A stretch of 23,196 nt of DNA from Stentor coeruleus (Eukaryota > Ciliophora > Heterotrichea > Heterotrichida > Stentoridae). The notes beneath the pieces were generated by a model. The model ran no database searches. It saw nothing but the letters and a program-made list of their open reading frames with translations, and had not been told where the DNA came from. Made by a program: the position numbers and the translations under genes. This document shows positions 1 through 9,241 of this stretch, piece after piece. Within the stretch, counting starts at the first letter, position 1. The number at the start of each line of letters is the position of its first letter. The stretch spans positions 1-23,196 of the forward strand of contig MPUH01001131.1 in assembly GCA_001970955.1 (NCBI GenBank), in the 5' to 3' direction.

Positions 1-1222
1 GCATATAAGGTGTACCAGTTTCTATTTGGCTGTCAATTATCGCTGACCACAAAGCTTGAGCCTTTACTGTTCTTCTCACCATGCCTTGTTGTTCATATTT
101 TATATAGAGAGCTTCAAATTCTTCACCGAATACATCACTTAGACCTTGGCATTGATTAGGACACATAAGACTCCAGTCTCCATTTTCTTCAACTCTTTTC
201 ATAAAAAGATCAGGAATCCACAGGGCGTAAAAAAGGTCTCTAGCTCTATGTTCTTCTTTCCCATGGTTGAGCTTTAGTTTTAGGAATTCAAAAATATCAG
301 CATGCCAAGGCTCAAGATAAACAGCAAATGCTCCTTTTCTTTTCCCTCCACCTTGATCTACATAACGAGCTGTATCATTAAAAACTCTGAGCATAGGTAC
401 CAGGCCATTTGAGTTTCCATTGGTACCACGGATATAGGAAGATGTTGCTCTTATGTTGTGAACGCTTAAGCCTATACCTCCAGCCCATTTGCTGATTAAA
501 GCACACTGCTTCAGTGTTTCGTAAATACCATCTATAGAGTCATCTTGCATCATTACTAAAAAGCACGAAGACATCTGATTGCAAGGAGTCCCTGAATTGA
601 ACAAGGTTGGTGAAGCATGGGTGAAAAACTTCTGACTCATAAGGTTGTAGGTCTGCAAAACTGACTCTAAATCTCCATAATGAATTCCTACAGATACTCT
701 CATGAGCATATGCTGAGGCCTTTCGACTATATTCTCATTAATTTTCAGTAAATAGCTTTTTTCTAAAGTCTTAAAGCCGAAAAAGTCATAAGTAAAATCT
801 TGCATATGATTCACTGCCGCATCTAAAGCATCTCGGTTTTGAACAATAAACATATGAACCTCTTGGCTTATAAGCGGAGCTGGACGTCCAAGTGAGTCTT
901 TCATATTGTATAAGTCTTCAGCTACATCTGAAAATTTTGGTTTAGTCATTTTGTGAAGGTTTGTTATAGCAAGACGAGCGGCAAGTTTTGAATAGTCTGG
1001 GTGAACAATAGTCATGTAAGCGCATGTTTCTGCGGCTAGGGAATCTAGTTGTGAGGTGTGGACACCATCATAAATTCCTTCGCTGACTTTAGATACCACA
1101 ATGTTTAGGTTGATAAATTCACTATTAAGTCCATCCATAAGCTTTTCCATTCTGATTCTTATCTTTTCAGGGCAAATTTTTTGGTGGCTGCCGTCACGTT
1201 TGACTACAAACCTTTCTTCCAT
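1..1222 (-). CDS. RRM1: Ribonucleoside-diphosphate reductase large subunit (class Ia R1), N-terminal 407 aa, cut by left window edge
   Basis: Reduces ribonucleoside diphosphates to dNDP precursors for DNA synthesis, as an R1 dimer working with the radical-bearing R2 subunit in the cytoplasm. The frame is open from the ATG at 1222 to the window edge without introns. Residues 1-92 form the ATP-cone regulatory domain ([16 protein letters not shown] near the start). Then come [15 protein letters not shown] (167-181), [12 protein letters not shown] (201-212) with the redox-active Cys at C220 in [25 protein letters not shown] (248-267), [20 protein letters not shown] (286-305, substrate-specificity loop 2) and [15 protein letters not shown] (326-340). 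The catalytic N-x-C-x-E segment and C-terminal Cys pair lie outside the window. Length and order match eukaryotic RRM1. It is divergent from the calcineurin gene. Family call is seen directly; nothing is odd. Confidence 0.97.
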   Translation of the reverse strand, partial: MEERFVVKRDGSHQKICPEKIRIRMEKLMDGLNSEFINLNIVVSKVSEGIYDGVHTSQLDSLAAETCAYMTIVHPDYSKLAARLAITNLHKMTKPKFSDVAEDLYNMKDSLGRPAPLISQEVHMFIVQNRDALDAAVNHMQDFTYDFFGFKTLEKSYLLKINENIVERPQHMLMRVSVGIHYGDLESVLQTYNLMSQKFFTHASPTLFNSGTPCNQMSSCFLVMMQDDSIDGIYETLKQCALISKWAGGIGLSVHNIRATSSYIRGTNGNSNGLVPMLRVFNDTARYVDQGGGKRKGAFAVYLEPWHADIFEFLKLKLNHGKEEHRARDLFYALWIPDLFMKRVEENGDWSLMCPNQCQGLSDVFGEEFEALYIKYEQQGMVRRTVKAQALWSAIIDSQIETGTPYM

Positions 1223-1996
1223 TTATAAATTCTATGCATACCAATTTACCTTAATGAAAAAAGATGCAAACACTTTTTATTTTATTTTAGAAATAATTTT
1301 AATTTTATTATCTTTAGTTTATCAAGCCAAATTTGAGTTTTGATTATTTAATGTTTATGTTGAACAAAAACCATTATTTTTAACCATAAAAATGAAATTT
1401 AAGTATAAATCAAGGAATTTGTATCGGCTTTTCATTTTAATGCTGAAATTCATCATAATATGAAAGCACGACGAATATATTTGATTACATAAATATCATA
1501 ATTGTCAAGCTCAAATTCAATTAACTCTTTATCTTGTTACAATATATTTGCAAGCACACACTAAATCATTATTTTTTATTTCTCCATAATCTAATCATCT
1601 ATCCTAAAACTCGTAAACAAACTTTACTAGTGTAAAAATCTACAATTTCTGCCAATAAAAAACTAAATCTTTTTAATATAGTTATTAAGCAAAAAAACTG
1701 ATTTCAATAGCTACCTTAATTTATCTTCTTTTTAATAATTCTACTTTGACTTAAAACATACCATTCCAACTAATAATGAAATCATAATCCATCACATTTT
1801 GATAATTTATCCAATATCACATCTTCATAGCCACAATAAAATGCAATACTTGCAATCCATTTCATATTAAGCAAAAAGAAAATAATCAATCCCTGCTTTT
1901 CAAACAAAATTCTATCCTTCACAAAAAATCCAAATTTTGTTTTTCGTACTCCGATATAGAAACTCCTAAAAACCTAAGGTCTCAAGTAAAGAAAAA
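1223..1996. other. Divergent intergenic region between RNR large subunit and calcineurin A
   Basis: This 774-nt AT-rich spacer lies between two head-to-head genes and must hold both promoters. I see no convincing coding sequence, tRNA or long repeat. A short open frame at 1101-1343 on the plus strand is a shadow of the reductase N-terminus. No specific regulatory motif can be supported from sequence alone. Confidence 0.6.
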
Positions 1997-3400
1997 ATGG
2001 TTGAGCCACTATCAGATCCTCTTCAAGATCGCATGATAAAATCCTCAGAAGCCCCTCCTCACAGGTTTTTGCCTAGCAATTTGCTCTTTCCCAGAGGCAC
2101 AGGAGCTCCTCCAGACATCACAGTACTAAAAAATCACTTGAAAAAAGAAGGTAGAGTCGCAAAATCCGATGCTTTAATCATTTTACGTCAGGCAGCAGAA
2201 ACTTTCCGCAAGGAAAAAAATTTATTAGAACTCCGGTATCCAGTTATTGTAGTCGGAGACATCCACGGACAGTTCTTCGATTTGTTGAAGCTCCTTGACA
2301 TGGCTGGTGATGTAGCTTCAAACAAATACCTGTTTTTAGGGGACTACGTAGATAGAGGATCATTCTCAGTAGAAGTCTTATTGGTTTTATATACACTAAA
2401 GCTGAATTTCCCACAGAATGTTCATATGATCCGTGGTAATCATGAATGCCGTCAGATGACCACGTTTTTTAACTTCCGATCTGAATGTTTGTTTAAGTAC
2501 GACTTAGAGTTTTACGAAACCGCTTGTGAAACTTTTGATATGATGGCTTTAGCTTGCATAATTAACAAGAAATTCTTAGCTGTTCATGGTGGAATCTCTC
2601 CTGAAATGGTCACTTTAGAGGATGTAACCAAGGTTAATAGATTCACTGAACCCCCACGACAAGGGCTTTTCTGTGATATGCTATGGTCTGACCCTGTGGC
2701 CAATGACACTGGAACTAGCCCTGATAAATATAAAGTCAATGAGGTTAGAGGCTGCAGTTATTTCTTTAATGTCAATGCAGTGAATACGTTTTTAAAACGT
2801 AATAAACTATTAACTGTAATCAGAGCGCATGAAGCACAATTAGAAGGATATAAAATGCATACTTGGAACGGCCCAGGAGAGTTCCCAGTTGTCATAACAA
2901 TCTTCTCTGCTCCAAATTACTGTGATGTTTACAACAACAAAGGGGCGATTATCAAGTTTGACGACAATAATCTGAATATCCAGCAATTCAATTATTCAGG
3001 CCACCCGTATATTCTGCCTAACTTCATGGATTTATTTAGTTGGAGTATACCTTTTGTTATTGAAAAAGTCTTAGAAATTATGTGTCAAGTTGTTAATCCG
3101 AAAAACACTGGTGTAGCTGGAAATGCCCCTGGAGAGAAAATTGAGGAGTTGAAAGAGTCAATTAAAGAGACTAAGACTGAGATTTTTAGGAATAAAGTTA
3201 AAGCAATGTCAAAGATGATGAAGATGTTTAAAACATTGAGAGAAGATAAGGAGATTATTATGCAACTGAAGGGTCTTTGTCCTGATAATAAAGTACCTAA
3301 AGGACTAATACAACAGGGTAGGAAAGCTTTGGAAGGAGCCCTGGACTCATTTACCAAGGCTAAAGAATGGGATATGATTAATGAGAAGAGGCCTGAGTAG
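1997..3400 (+). CDS. Calcineurin catalytic subunit A (Ca2+/calmodulin-dependent PP2B), 467 aa, complete
   Basis: Ser/Thr phosphatase activated by Ca2+/calmodulin and a calcineurin B subunit. Metal-site motifs are in order: GDIHGQ (87-92), GDYVDRG (115-121), RGNHE (146-150), AVHGGISPE (195-203) and IRAHEAQ (275-281), giving D88, H90, D116, N148, H197, H278 and the catalytic H149. The SAPNYCDVYNNKGA loop (304-317) is followed by the B-subunit-binding helix FSWSIPFVIEKVLEIM (347-362). A calmodulin-binding segment EIFRNKVKAMSKMMKMFKTL (395-414) comes next, and then an autoinhibitory helix SFTKAKEWDMINEKRPE (451-467) resembling that of animal calcineurin A. The ATG at 1997 is the first in frame and the stop is TAG. 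No intron is needed. One difference is Cys309 where human calcineurin A has Leu312, at the immunosuppressant-binding surface. It is divergent from the reductase gene. Confidence 0.97.
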   Translation: MVEPLSDPLQDRMIKSSEAPPHRFLPSNLLFPRGTGAPPDITVLKNHLKKEGRVAKSDALIILRQAAETFRKEKNLLELRYPVIVVGDIHGQFFDLLKLLDMAGDVASNKYLFLGDYVDRGSFSVEVLLVLYTLKLNFPQNVHMIRGNHECRQMTTFFNFRSECLFKYDLEFYETACETFDMMALACIINKKFLAVHGGISPEMVTLEDVTKVNRFTEPPRQGLFCDMLWSDPVANDTGTSPDKYKVNEVRGCSYFFNVNAVNTFLKRNKLLTVIRAHEAQLEGYKMHTWNGPGEFPVVITIFSAPNYCDVYNNKGAIIKFDDNNLNIQQFNYSGHPYILPNFMDLFSWSIPFVIEKVLEIMCQVVNPKNTGVAGNAPGEKIEELKESIKETKTEIFRNKVKAMSKMMKMFKTLREDKEIIMQLKGLCPDNKVPKGLIQQGRKALEGALDSFTKAKEWDMINEKRPE

Positions 3401-3675
3401 ATAGATAAGTAACTTTTTAGCGAGTAAGGATATATAAATATGGCATGAGACATTTTTAATGTGATTTTCATAGATCTGTTATAAGAATAAAAACTGTGAA
3501 TGAAAATGCTGAAGAATTATAGATTGATAAAACAATTAAAGTATGTAAAAAATCTAAGTGTATTATCTATTCAAAGTCTCAAATCATAATAATTTTTGAT
3601 CTGTGCTTCTAATTATATAGAAATGTTTTCATAATATCTATATTAAGCATCTACTTTTAAATCTTCAAATTTAGC

Positions 3676-4254
3676 TTAAAGCTCTTCTTCTAAACGGTTT
3701 TTCATAAACTGCGAAGCTATTTCCATAGAACTTAAACCTAAATCGTTTTTTATATCTGTAAGCGACCCTGCGTTAATCAACTCTACAGCCAATTCAACAT
3801 TTTCACTAGCAATAGCATAATGCAAGACCGTATTCCCTTCACAGTCTTTAAAATTTAGTCTTGCCCTTGCATCAATCAACTTTCTCACTATGCGTAAATG
3901 GTTACCAAGCATAGCTCTAATAATCGGTGTAGCTTTACCACCATTATCTTGAGCATTAAGCATAATCCCTTCTTTTTGTAATAAAGCATCTACTATATCT
4001 ATATGGCCTTTGCTACATGCATAATGCAAAGCTGTGCAGCCAGCATCATTTTTTAAATTCACATCAATGCGATCGTCTGACACTAAGTGCTTAACTTTTA
4101 TCAAATCTCCAGAACTAGCAGCACACATCAGTGGTGTCCATCCGCCTTCATCAGGAATGTTTGGATCTGCTCCTTGTTGAAGAAGTTGTGAAACATCCCC
4201 TTTAGCGTAATGCAAAGCCGTCCTCCCATCCTCATCTTTTCTATTGACATTCAT
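3676..4254 (-). CDS. Gankyrin/PSMD10 (Nas6)-like ankyrin-repeat protein, 192 aa
   Basis: Ankyrin-repeat solenoid. Known gankyrin/Nas6 proteins are chaperones for assembly of the 19S proteasome regulatory particle, binding the Rpt3 ATPase. The repeats read: a compact first repeat (GRTALHYAKGDVSQLLQQGA, 10-29), GGWTPLMCAASSGD (37-50), AGCTALHYACSKGHIDIV (71-88), a divergent repeat KATPIIRAMLGNHLRIV (107-123), EGNTVLHYAIASENVELA (139-156) and a capping repeat to 192. Length is slightly under the usual 226 aa because the N-terminal repeat is shorter. The start is the first ATG (4254). A longer open frame runs upstream but has no ATG and overlaps the WDR20 gene. The upstream co-oriented WDR20-like stop is only 37 nt away. 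The family is inferred from whole-length repeat pattern; a generic ankyrin protein remains possible. Confidence 0.55.
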   Translation of the reverse strand: MNVNRKDEDGRTALHYAKGDVSQLLQQGADPNIPDEGGWTPLMCAASSGDLIKVKHLVSDDRIDVNLKNDAGCTALHYACSKGHIDIVDALLQKEGIMLNAQDNGGKATPIIRAMLGNHLRIVRKLIDARARLNFKDCEGNTVLHYAIASENVELAVELINAGSLTDIKNDLGLSSMEIASQFMKNRLEEEL

Positions 4255-4291
4255 TGTTTTACTATTACGTGCTAATATAAGACCATAAGTG

Positions 4292-5416
4292 TTAAACCCA
4301 CATGTGAACAGTCCCAATAATGTCACAAACAAAAATACATTTATTGTGAAGGGAAATTGATATCAATGGTTCTTCGCTAACTTTAACTTCAATATTAGAT
4401 TCTATGATTTTCTGCATAGATTTTTTAGGATACTCAACAAGAGGTCCTGAGACTGCAGCACCTTCATTGATATCATCTTCAGAAATTTCCCAGAAACACA
4501 ATTTCCCATCTTGGCCTACTGACGATATGATATAAACTCCTTGCTTATATTTGCATAGCACTCCAGCAACCCAAGATGAATGTGCTTGTCCTTTGCATAC
4601 ATGACTCCAGTTCCTTGTATGCCACACATGAATGCAATCATCCTCACCACCTGCAACAAGCAAATGAGCATTTTCACTCCAGGCTACACATTGAAAACCA
4701 GCAAAGTAGGCTTCAAGTGTGATAACAACAGTGCTAGAAGCTAAGTCAATGATTTTTATATCAAATTCTGAAAGTACACATATAATATTGCCTCTAGATC
4801 CAGGAGCTACTTGTGCATCTCTAACTTTGCCGATTTGTAATTTCCATAAAGAGATAGGATTAGCTTCAGGGGCTGGATGGTTAATACAGACAATAGTTTT
4901 TTGGCATTCCCTTGTGTTATTTTGTGCTGCTTGGATAAATTTCTCATCTTCGCCAGTTAGAGTTTTATCAAATTTCCACACAAGATTATCTCCGAAAAAC
5001 ACTATAAACTGAGTCTCATTAACCCATCTACATACACTAGGAGGCTTGCTTGAGTAAATATTTTTGCGTGAGTTTAGCCAAACAATTTTCCCCCTTTTAC
5101 GCAAAGTTGGGTTTATTAGTAAGATGTGCCCAGTAGAAAAGGTTATTGCTGCTAATTGCTCACGACTTGTGCAATAGTCTATGCTTGTGACTTGCATTTT
5201 TTCAGTTTGGAGCTCAGATAAAACGTTGGATGCTTGGTAATTTTCGCATACCATAAATCCAAAATGCTTGGAAATAATGAAGCTCTGATCGTTTTCTTGC
5301 TTCGAATTGCTGAAATATGGACGACCGATAGGTCTTTGATTTGGATTGAGAGACCAGCTGTATTCGACTTTGTATTGTTTATCGTGAAAGCTAAAACTTG
5401 CTGGCCTTTTGTTCAT
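4292..5416 (-). CDS. WDR20/CreC-type WD40 protein, 374 aa
   Basis: WD40 beta-propeller of the WDR20/DMWD/fungal CreC family, known as an activating cofactor of USP12/USP46 deubiquitinases. The diagnostic part is the central run: WKLQIGKVRDAQVAPGSRG (191-209), LEAYFAGFQCVAWSENAHLL (234-253), GGEDDCIHVWHTRNW (256-270) and GQAHSSWVAGV (276-286). The last matches the family's conserved GHGHKSWVS-like stretch. The blade IISSVGQDGKLCFWE (296-310) follows, then a spacer of about 40 residues and a closing blade ending in IIGTVHMWV (366-374). It is shorter than human WDR20 (569 aa), mostly through a short insert and no C-terminal extension. ATG at 5416; stop TAA at 4292-4294. The next gene downstream is a proteasome-chaperone-like ankyrin protein, so the pair may share a role in ubiquitin turnover (inference). 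Confidence 0.8.
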   Translation of the reverse strand: MNKRPASFSFHDKQYKVEYSWSLNPNQRPIGRPYFSNSKQENDQSFIISKHFGFMVCENYQASNVLSELQTEKMQVTSIDYCTSREQLAAITFSTGHILLINPTLRKRGKIVWLNSRKNIYSSKPPSVCRWVNETQFIVFFGDNLVWKFDKTLTGEDEKFIQAAQNNTRECQKTIVCINHPAPEANPISLWKLQIGKVRDAQVAPGSRGNIICVLSEFDIKIIDLASSTVVITLEAYFAGFQCVAWSENAHLLVAGGEDDCIHVWHTRNWSHVCKGQAHSSWVAGVLCKYKQGVYIISSVGQDGKLCFWEISEDDINEGAAVSGPLVEYPKKSMQKIIESNIEVKVSEEPLISISLHNKCIFVCDIIGTVHMWV

Positions 5417-6276
5417 TTTTTTTTAGTTATAGAGTATTTTATGGAATAGTATAAAGGTAGAGAATTTAAGTAAAAATACTGGCTGGTTAGAGCTGGATAA
5501 TAATGTGGCAGTTAGTAATTATAATGATTTATTAAGTAAATATAGAAAGTTTGAAGAGTTGGAGCATTGATGACAGCAGGTTAATTTATATATGCCATAA
5601 AAGTATCATAAATTTTATTGGGAGGAATAAGAAGTTAACTACATAATGAATTTACAAATTTTAAATACTGAAGCTCTATATTCTTTTACTTCATAAGAAA
5701 AAAATTATAAAATAAATATTCATAGGTTAACTTATTCTAATAATCAATAAAGCCTTTCCTTTTTCCAATCTTTATAATTCATTTCAAATTTCAAAAAATG
5801 TGCAAACAATCAATATAATAAAAGTTTATATAATTTTAACAAATGATTTACTATACTTTTCGAATCTTCTTACCAATCAAAAGTTTAGGTATAATATTCA
5901 AATCACTTCTCAGGTTTTTCTCCAATAATTTAAAGTCTTAGGCATATATACATCTTCTGATATAATCTTAAGCACAAACCTTACTTCCTTCTCCTTCAAT
6001 CTCTAGTGAATTCTCACTTCTTTTCCTTTAATATTACTTTTCTGGCCTCTTGCCATTCCTTCATTTAGCATTTTCTACATATTTTTTAAACTGCATATCT
6101 AAAAATTTTTTTAAAGCATATCATTCAAAACAAACTGCGCATCCTTTCCCTAAAATAACATCAAATAGCATCCTAGTTCTTTAATCATCAATAAAAGTCG
6201 TTTTTCATTCTCTTGAAACTTTACTAGACTAAACGTACTAACTACTTCCTTATACATAATAATAGCCAAATAAAAT
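5417..6276. other. Divergent intergenic region between WDR20-like and Tra2-like genes
   Basis: An 860-nt AT-rich spacer between head-to-head genes. The part just before 6277 is pyrimidine-rich. I see no tRNA, no coding-like frame longer than a few dozen codons and no tandem repeat. It presumably carries two promoters and 5' UTRs, but no motif can be named. Confidence 0.5.
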
Positions 6277-6801
6277 ATGTCAGAATCTCCACGTCGGCGA
6301 TCACGATCATCTAGTGGTGAGGAAGGGGATAAGAATTCAGGAAGCAATCTTTATATATCTAATCTCAGTTACAGAACGCAGGAACAAGATCTTCATGATA
6401 AATTCGCCAAGTATGGGAAGATCAAGTACTGTAAAGTTATAAAAGATCCTTATAACAACCAGTCAAGGGGTTTTGGATTTGTAACTTTTGAATCATCTGA
6501 GGATGCAAGTGATGCACGGCAAAACCTTAATGGTGGTACTTTGGACGGTAGGGAGATCAGGATTGAAGTAGCCAAAAGGTCTAGAGCTTATTCTCCAACG
6601 CCTGGGAATTACTTGGGAAACCCGAAATATAGAAGAAATGGGAATAGATATCACGATAGCCCTAGAAGAAGAGACAGTCCGAGAAGAAGAAATGATAGCC
6701 CAAGAAGAAGGGATAGTCCTAGAAGAAGATATGACAGTCCGAGGAGAAGCAGTCCTAGAAGAAGAAGAAGTCCAAGACGATACAGTAGATCTAGATCATA
6801 A
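6277..6801 (+). CDS. Transformer-2-like SR splicing regulator (RRM + RS), 174 aa
   Basis: Nuclear RNA-binding protein that in other eukaryotes activates exons through purine-rich (GAA) enhancers. A short N-terminal RS patch SPRRRSRSSS (4-13) precedes one RRM (24-101) with RNP2 LYISNL (25-30) and RNP1 RGFGFVTF (64-71). Directly after it comes RSRAYSPTPGNYLGNPKY (101-118), the Tra2 signature linker (KRPHTPTPGIYMGRPTY-like in animals), which separates it from other SR proteins. The C-terminus (127-174) is a DSPRRR-type repeat ending SRSRS. The ATG is the first in frame, the stop is TAA and no intron is needed. It is smaller than animal Tra2 (about 280 aa), mainly because the N-terminal RS region is short. 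The family call is strong from RRM plus linker. Confidence 0.88.
   Translation: MSESPRRRSRSSSGEEGDKNSGSNLYISNLSYRTQEQDLHDKFAKYGKIKYCKVIKDPYNNQSRGFGFVTFESSEDASDARQNLNGGTLDGREIRIEVAKRSRAYSPTPGNYLGNPKYRRNGNRYHDSPRRRDSPRRRNDSPRRRDSPRRRYDSPRRSSPRRRRSPRRYSRSRS
6655..6798 (+). repeat. Degenerate tandem repeat encoding DSPRRR units of the RS tail
   Basis: About eight imperfect copies of an 18-21 nt unit (GA[TC]AG[TC]CC[TGA]AGAAGAAGA) code for DSPRRR, NDSPRRR and YDSPRRR. Synonymous variation between copies (AGT/AGC, CCT/CCG/CCA) points to selection on the protein rather than recent duplication. It is a protein-coding repeat and not a CRISPR array. Confidence 0.85.
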
Positions 6802-7495
6802 TTATTTCATCTATTTATTGAACTGCAGATTAGCAAACCTTCTTTCAAAGCTCTTAAAGGATTTTCGCGCCTGGAACAGTATTGCACTAAACAGTTTTTT
6901 GATTAGATTTTGGGAGATTAGGTGTGATTTACTGATGTAGGATGAGAGGAATTAGAACTAAGAGAGAATTTTTGGATTTGTCCATTTGCTTTTGAAAGGT
7001 GGCTTATGAGAGTAATATTAAATTTGCTTTAGGATAAATAACTAAGGTTAGAAACTATATTATAAGGATATGAGTAGAATCAAATATATGTTATGCTATA
7101 ATCGAATAAAAATAAATAAATTTTATGAGTTTTAACAGTAAACGTGAAATAATTAGATTATTTAAAATTTTTCTAAAGATCATTAGTTTCCAAGATTAAA
7201 GTATTATTACCTACTCAATGTAATATTAAATAGTAATCTGGCTTCATTAAATATATCACAAATCAAGTTTTGAAATTCATAGTGTAAGTCTATTGCCAAA
7301 TCCACAGTACTTATAAAACTATAAACTTTTTAAATCAATCTAGTTTAGTATAACTGCATTATCCCTAATCATTTCTCCTTCTTTCATCAATTAGCTTTCT
7401 TATCAAATGCTACATCAAAGTTAACAAAAATGCTCTACCAATGCATTCAGCAAGCGCCAAAATTTTAAAATTTATCTGAAATGCTAATAATTTAA
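6802..7495. other. Convergent intergenic region, nothing recognisable
   Basis: A 694-nt AT-rich stretch between the 3' ends of the Tra2-like gene and the CxxC coiled-coil gene. It is unusually long for a tail-to-tail spacer here (others are 11 and 22 nt). I looked for frames on both strands and found no motif-bearing protein, tRNA or repeat. It may contain an unrecognised non-coding gene or eroded coding sequence. Confidence 0.4.
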
Positions 7496-9172
7496 TTAAA
7501 CCTTTAAAGGCCGTTTGGGTTTAATTTTTGGTTTAAAAGGGTTCAACTCTCTTCTGCTATGGCATTCTGAGCACACAGAAATAGCAATAAAACTATTTTT
7601 CCTCAAGCAATACAAGCATATCTGATCGTGGCAGCTTTTACAAACTTCAACCACATACATATAATTCACATTCCTCTCACAAAAATTGCATTTCACCATT
7701 TCATATTTATTTCCAGCATGTGTATCAATCCAGCCTACACTTTCAGTATTGCAGCAATCACTACAATTTGTCTGACTAACTTTAAAAAACTCTGTTTTAA
7801 CATAACAGCAAATACATTGAATTACTTCACCTTTTGTAATGCCTTTATTGCATCCAACACATATTGATCCTTTAGGTATACTAGGCCTATTATAAATTGA
7901 TGATCTGGTAAAAGGTTCAAGAAAAGCTTTATCACAGCAAGATTTGCATTTTAAAAACAAAGAGCTTCTTTTTAGCATACGGAAACAGTTCATGCAAAAA
8001 AATGAGCCACACAATGGTGACATGCTTTCAAGAAATTTTACCTCTTCAACTAATTCAGGGTCTATGAAAACTGGGCTATCTATTGATAATGATGAGCATA
8101 TATCATGTGAAAAAGCTTCTTCGCGCAACTTTCTTTCTTCTTCTTCTTGCTCTTGCCTTAATATTTCCTCTTGTTTTAGTCTTTCTTCTTCTTGCTCTTT
8201 TCTTTCTTCTTCTTTTCTTTCTTCTTCTTTTCTTTCTTCTTCTTTTTTGAGGTTCTGCAATCTTTCTAATTCTTCTTGTTCCTGTCGTTTTTGCTCAAGA
8301 ATTTTTTCTTGTTCATCCTTAAGCCGTTTTTCTTCTTCTTCTTTGAGTTTGCGATTAAGTTCAGCTAAGCGTCTTCTTTCAGCTTCTTCCTCAGTTTTTT
8401 TTTGTTTTTCTATTAGTGACTGTTGTCTACGCAACTCTTTATCTTTTTCTAAGCGTTGGCGTTCAGCAAGTTTTTGCGCTTCAATTTTTTTTAATGTTTC
8501 TTCGTAAATACGTCTATTTTTTTTACGATCCTCTTCTTCTTTATGCAGTTTTGCTAATCTAGCCTCTTCAGCTAAACGGAGTTTTTCTAATTCTTCAAGT
8601 TTTTTCCTTTCTTCTTCCTCCTCAAGTTTTATAGCCTCATCATCCATAAAATCTTTTTTTTCATATAGTAAGAATAGTTTTTTTTTAAAGGTCAGTAAGT
8701 TTAATGTTGTATAAGCCTTGTCATTAGGCTTATGCTCTACAATAATACTGTTATGGACTAATGTACCAACATTAAGATTTCTCAGTAAATTTTTTACAGC
8801 TCGAGCAGTTTTCTTATCATTTTCATAGTAAAATAGCTCCCCTATATTGTTTACAAGTGTAGAAAAATCTTTTGATTGTTGGAGTTCTCGAAAAACACTG
8901 AGCTTTTTAGTTTGCAAAGCGTATGTGAAATTAGCTAAGGCTTTTTTTGATAACTCATCCATATCAATACCAAGTTGGTCGCCAATTTCAAGCAATACCC
9001 CATAAAAAACTTCAAAAGCAAAAGTACAACAGTTTCTTATGATCAAACTTTCTATTGATGATATAAGCATACTAGGGAGTATATTCCTTCCAGAAATTTC
9101 CCTAAATTTTAGATATTCCTTTGTATCTTCTAGTTGCAAGTCTTTGAGATCGTTTAAAGGTGGTAATTCCAT
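7496..9172 (-). CDS. Coiled-coil protein with C-terminal Cys-rich (nine CxxC) zinc-binding region, 558 aa, family not recognised
   Basis: Not recognised as a known family. The start is the first ATG at 9172; the open frame extends seven codons upstream without another ATG. Residues 1 to about 175 look like a globular helical domain (e.g. SSIESLIIRNCCTFAFEVFY). Residues from about 180 to 360 are a long, highly charged E/K/R coiled coil including three exact KEEER repeats. The C-terminal 160 residues contain nine C-x2-C pairs in order: CMNC, CKSC, CVGC, CICC, CSDC, CNFC, CKSC, CLYC, CSEC. The run CKSCHDQICLYC is RING/FYVE-like. This spacing predicts at least four structural zinc sites. It is neither a canonical RING nor a canonical PHD by my reading. 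A cytoskeletal or ciliary scaffold or a zinc-ribbon adaptor are possible roles, but only by inference. Confidence 0.8.
   Translation of the reverse strand: MELPPLNDLKDLQLEDTKEYLKFREISGRNILPSMLISSIESLIIRNCCTFAFEVFYGVLLEIGDQLGIDMDELSKKALANFTYALQTKKLSVFRELQQSKDFSTLVNNIGELFYYENDKKTARAVKNLLRNLNVGTLVHNSIIVEHKPNDKAYTTLNLLTFKKKLFLLYEKKDFMDDEAIKLEEEEERKKLEELEKLRLAEEARLAKLHKEEEDRKKNRRIYEETLKKIEAQKLAERQRLEKDKELRRQQSLIEKQKKTEEEAERRRLAELNRKLKEEEEKRLKDEQEKILEQKRQEQEELERLQNLKKEEERKEEERKEEERKEQEEERLKQEEILRQEQEEEERKLREEAFSHDICSSLSIDSPVFIDPELVEEVKFLESMSPLCGSFFCMNCFRMLKRSSLFLKCKSCCDKAFLEPFTRSSIYNRPSIPKGSICVGCNKGITKGEVIQCICCYVKTEFFKVSQTNCSDCCNTESVGWIDTHAGNKYEMVKCNFCERNVNYMYVVEVCKSCHDQICLYCLRKNSFIAISVCSECHSRRELNPFKPKIKPKRPLKV
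8201..8245 (-). repeat. Perfect 15-nt tandem repeat (3 copies) in coiled-coil coding sequence
   Basis: Three exact copies of tctttcttcttcttt on the plus strand (8201-8215, 8216-8230, 8231-8245). On the coding strand they encode KEEER-type pentapeptides inside the coiled coil of the CxxC protein. Being in frame and perfect, they suggest recent slippage expansion, so length polymorphism is likely. Confidence 0.9.
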
Positions 9173-9241
9173 AGTTGCTTTATTAAAACTCAAATCATCC
9201 TAAAAATATATCATTTAACTTTATAGAATAAAAATCATGAT

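Noticed and set aside
1101..1343. Plus-strand open frame of 80 codons
   Set aside because: It overlaps the conserved ATP-cone coding sequence of the reductase on the opposite strand and has no recognisable features.
3085..3471. Minus-strand open frame of 128 codons
   Set aside because: It lies over the calcineurin regulatory tail, whose own frame is conserved; no independent support.
4252..4332. Fusion of the WDR20-like and ankyrin frames through a tiny intron
   Set aside because: Joining the two frames needs a removed length of 1 modulo 3. No GT...AG of 15-16 nt exists there; the only fitting pair is 40 nt, unlike any other intron in the window.
6655..6798. Regular short repeats suggestive of a CRISPR array
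   Set aside because: Repeats are in frame, encode DSPRRR units of an SR protein and have no unique spacers.
7944..8507. Plus-strand Ser-rich open frame of 187 codons
   Set aside because: Ser/Phe-rich text is the antisense of the Glu/Lys coiled coil of the CxxC protein.
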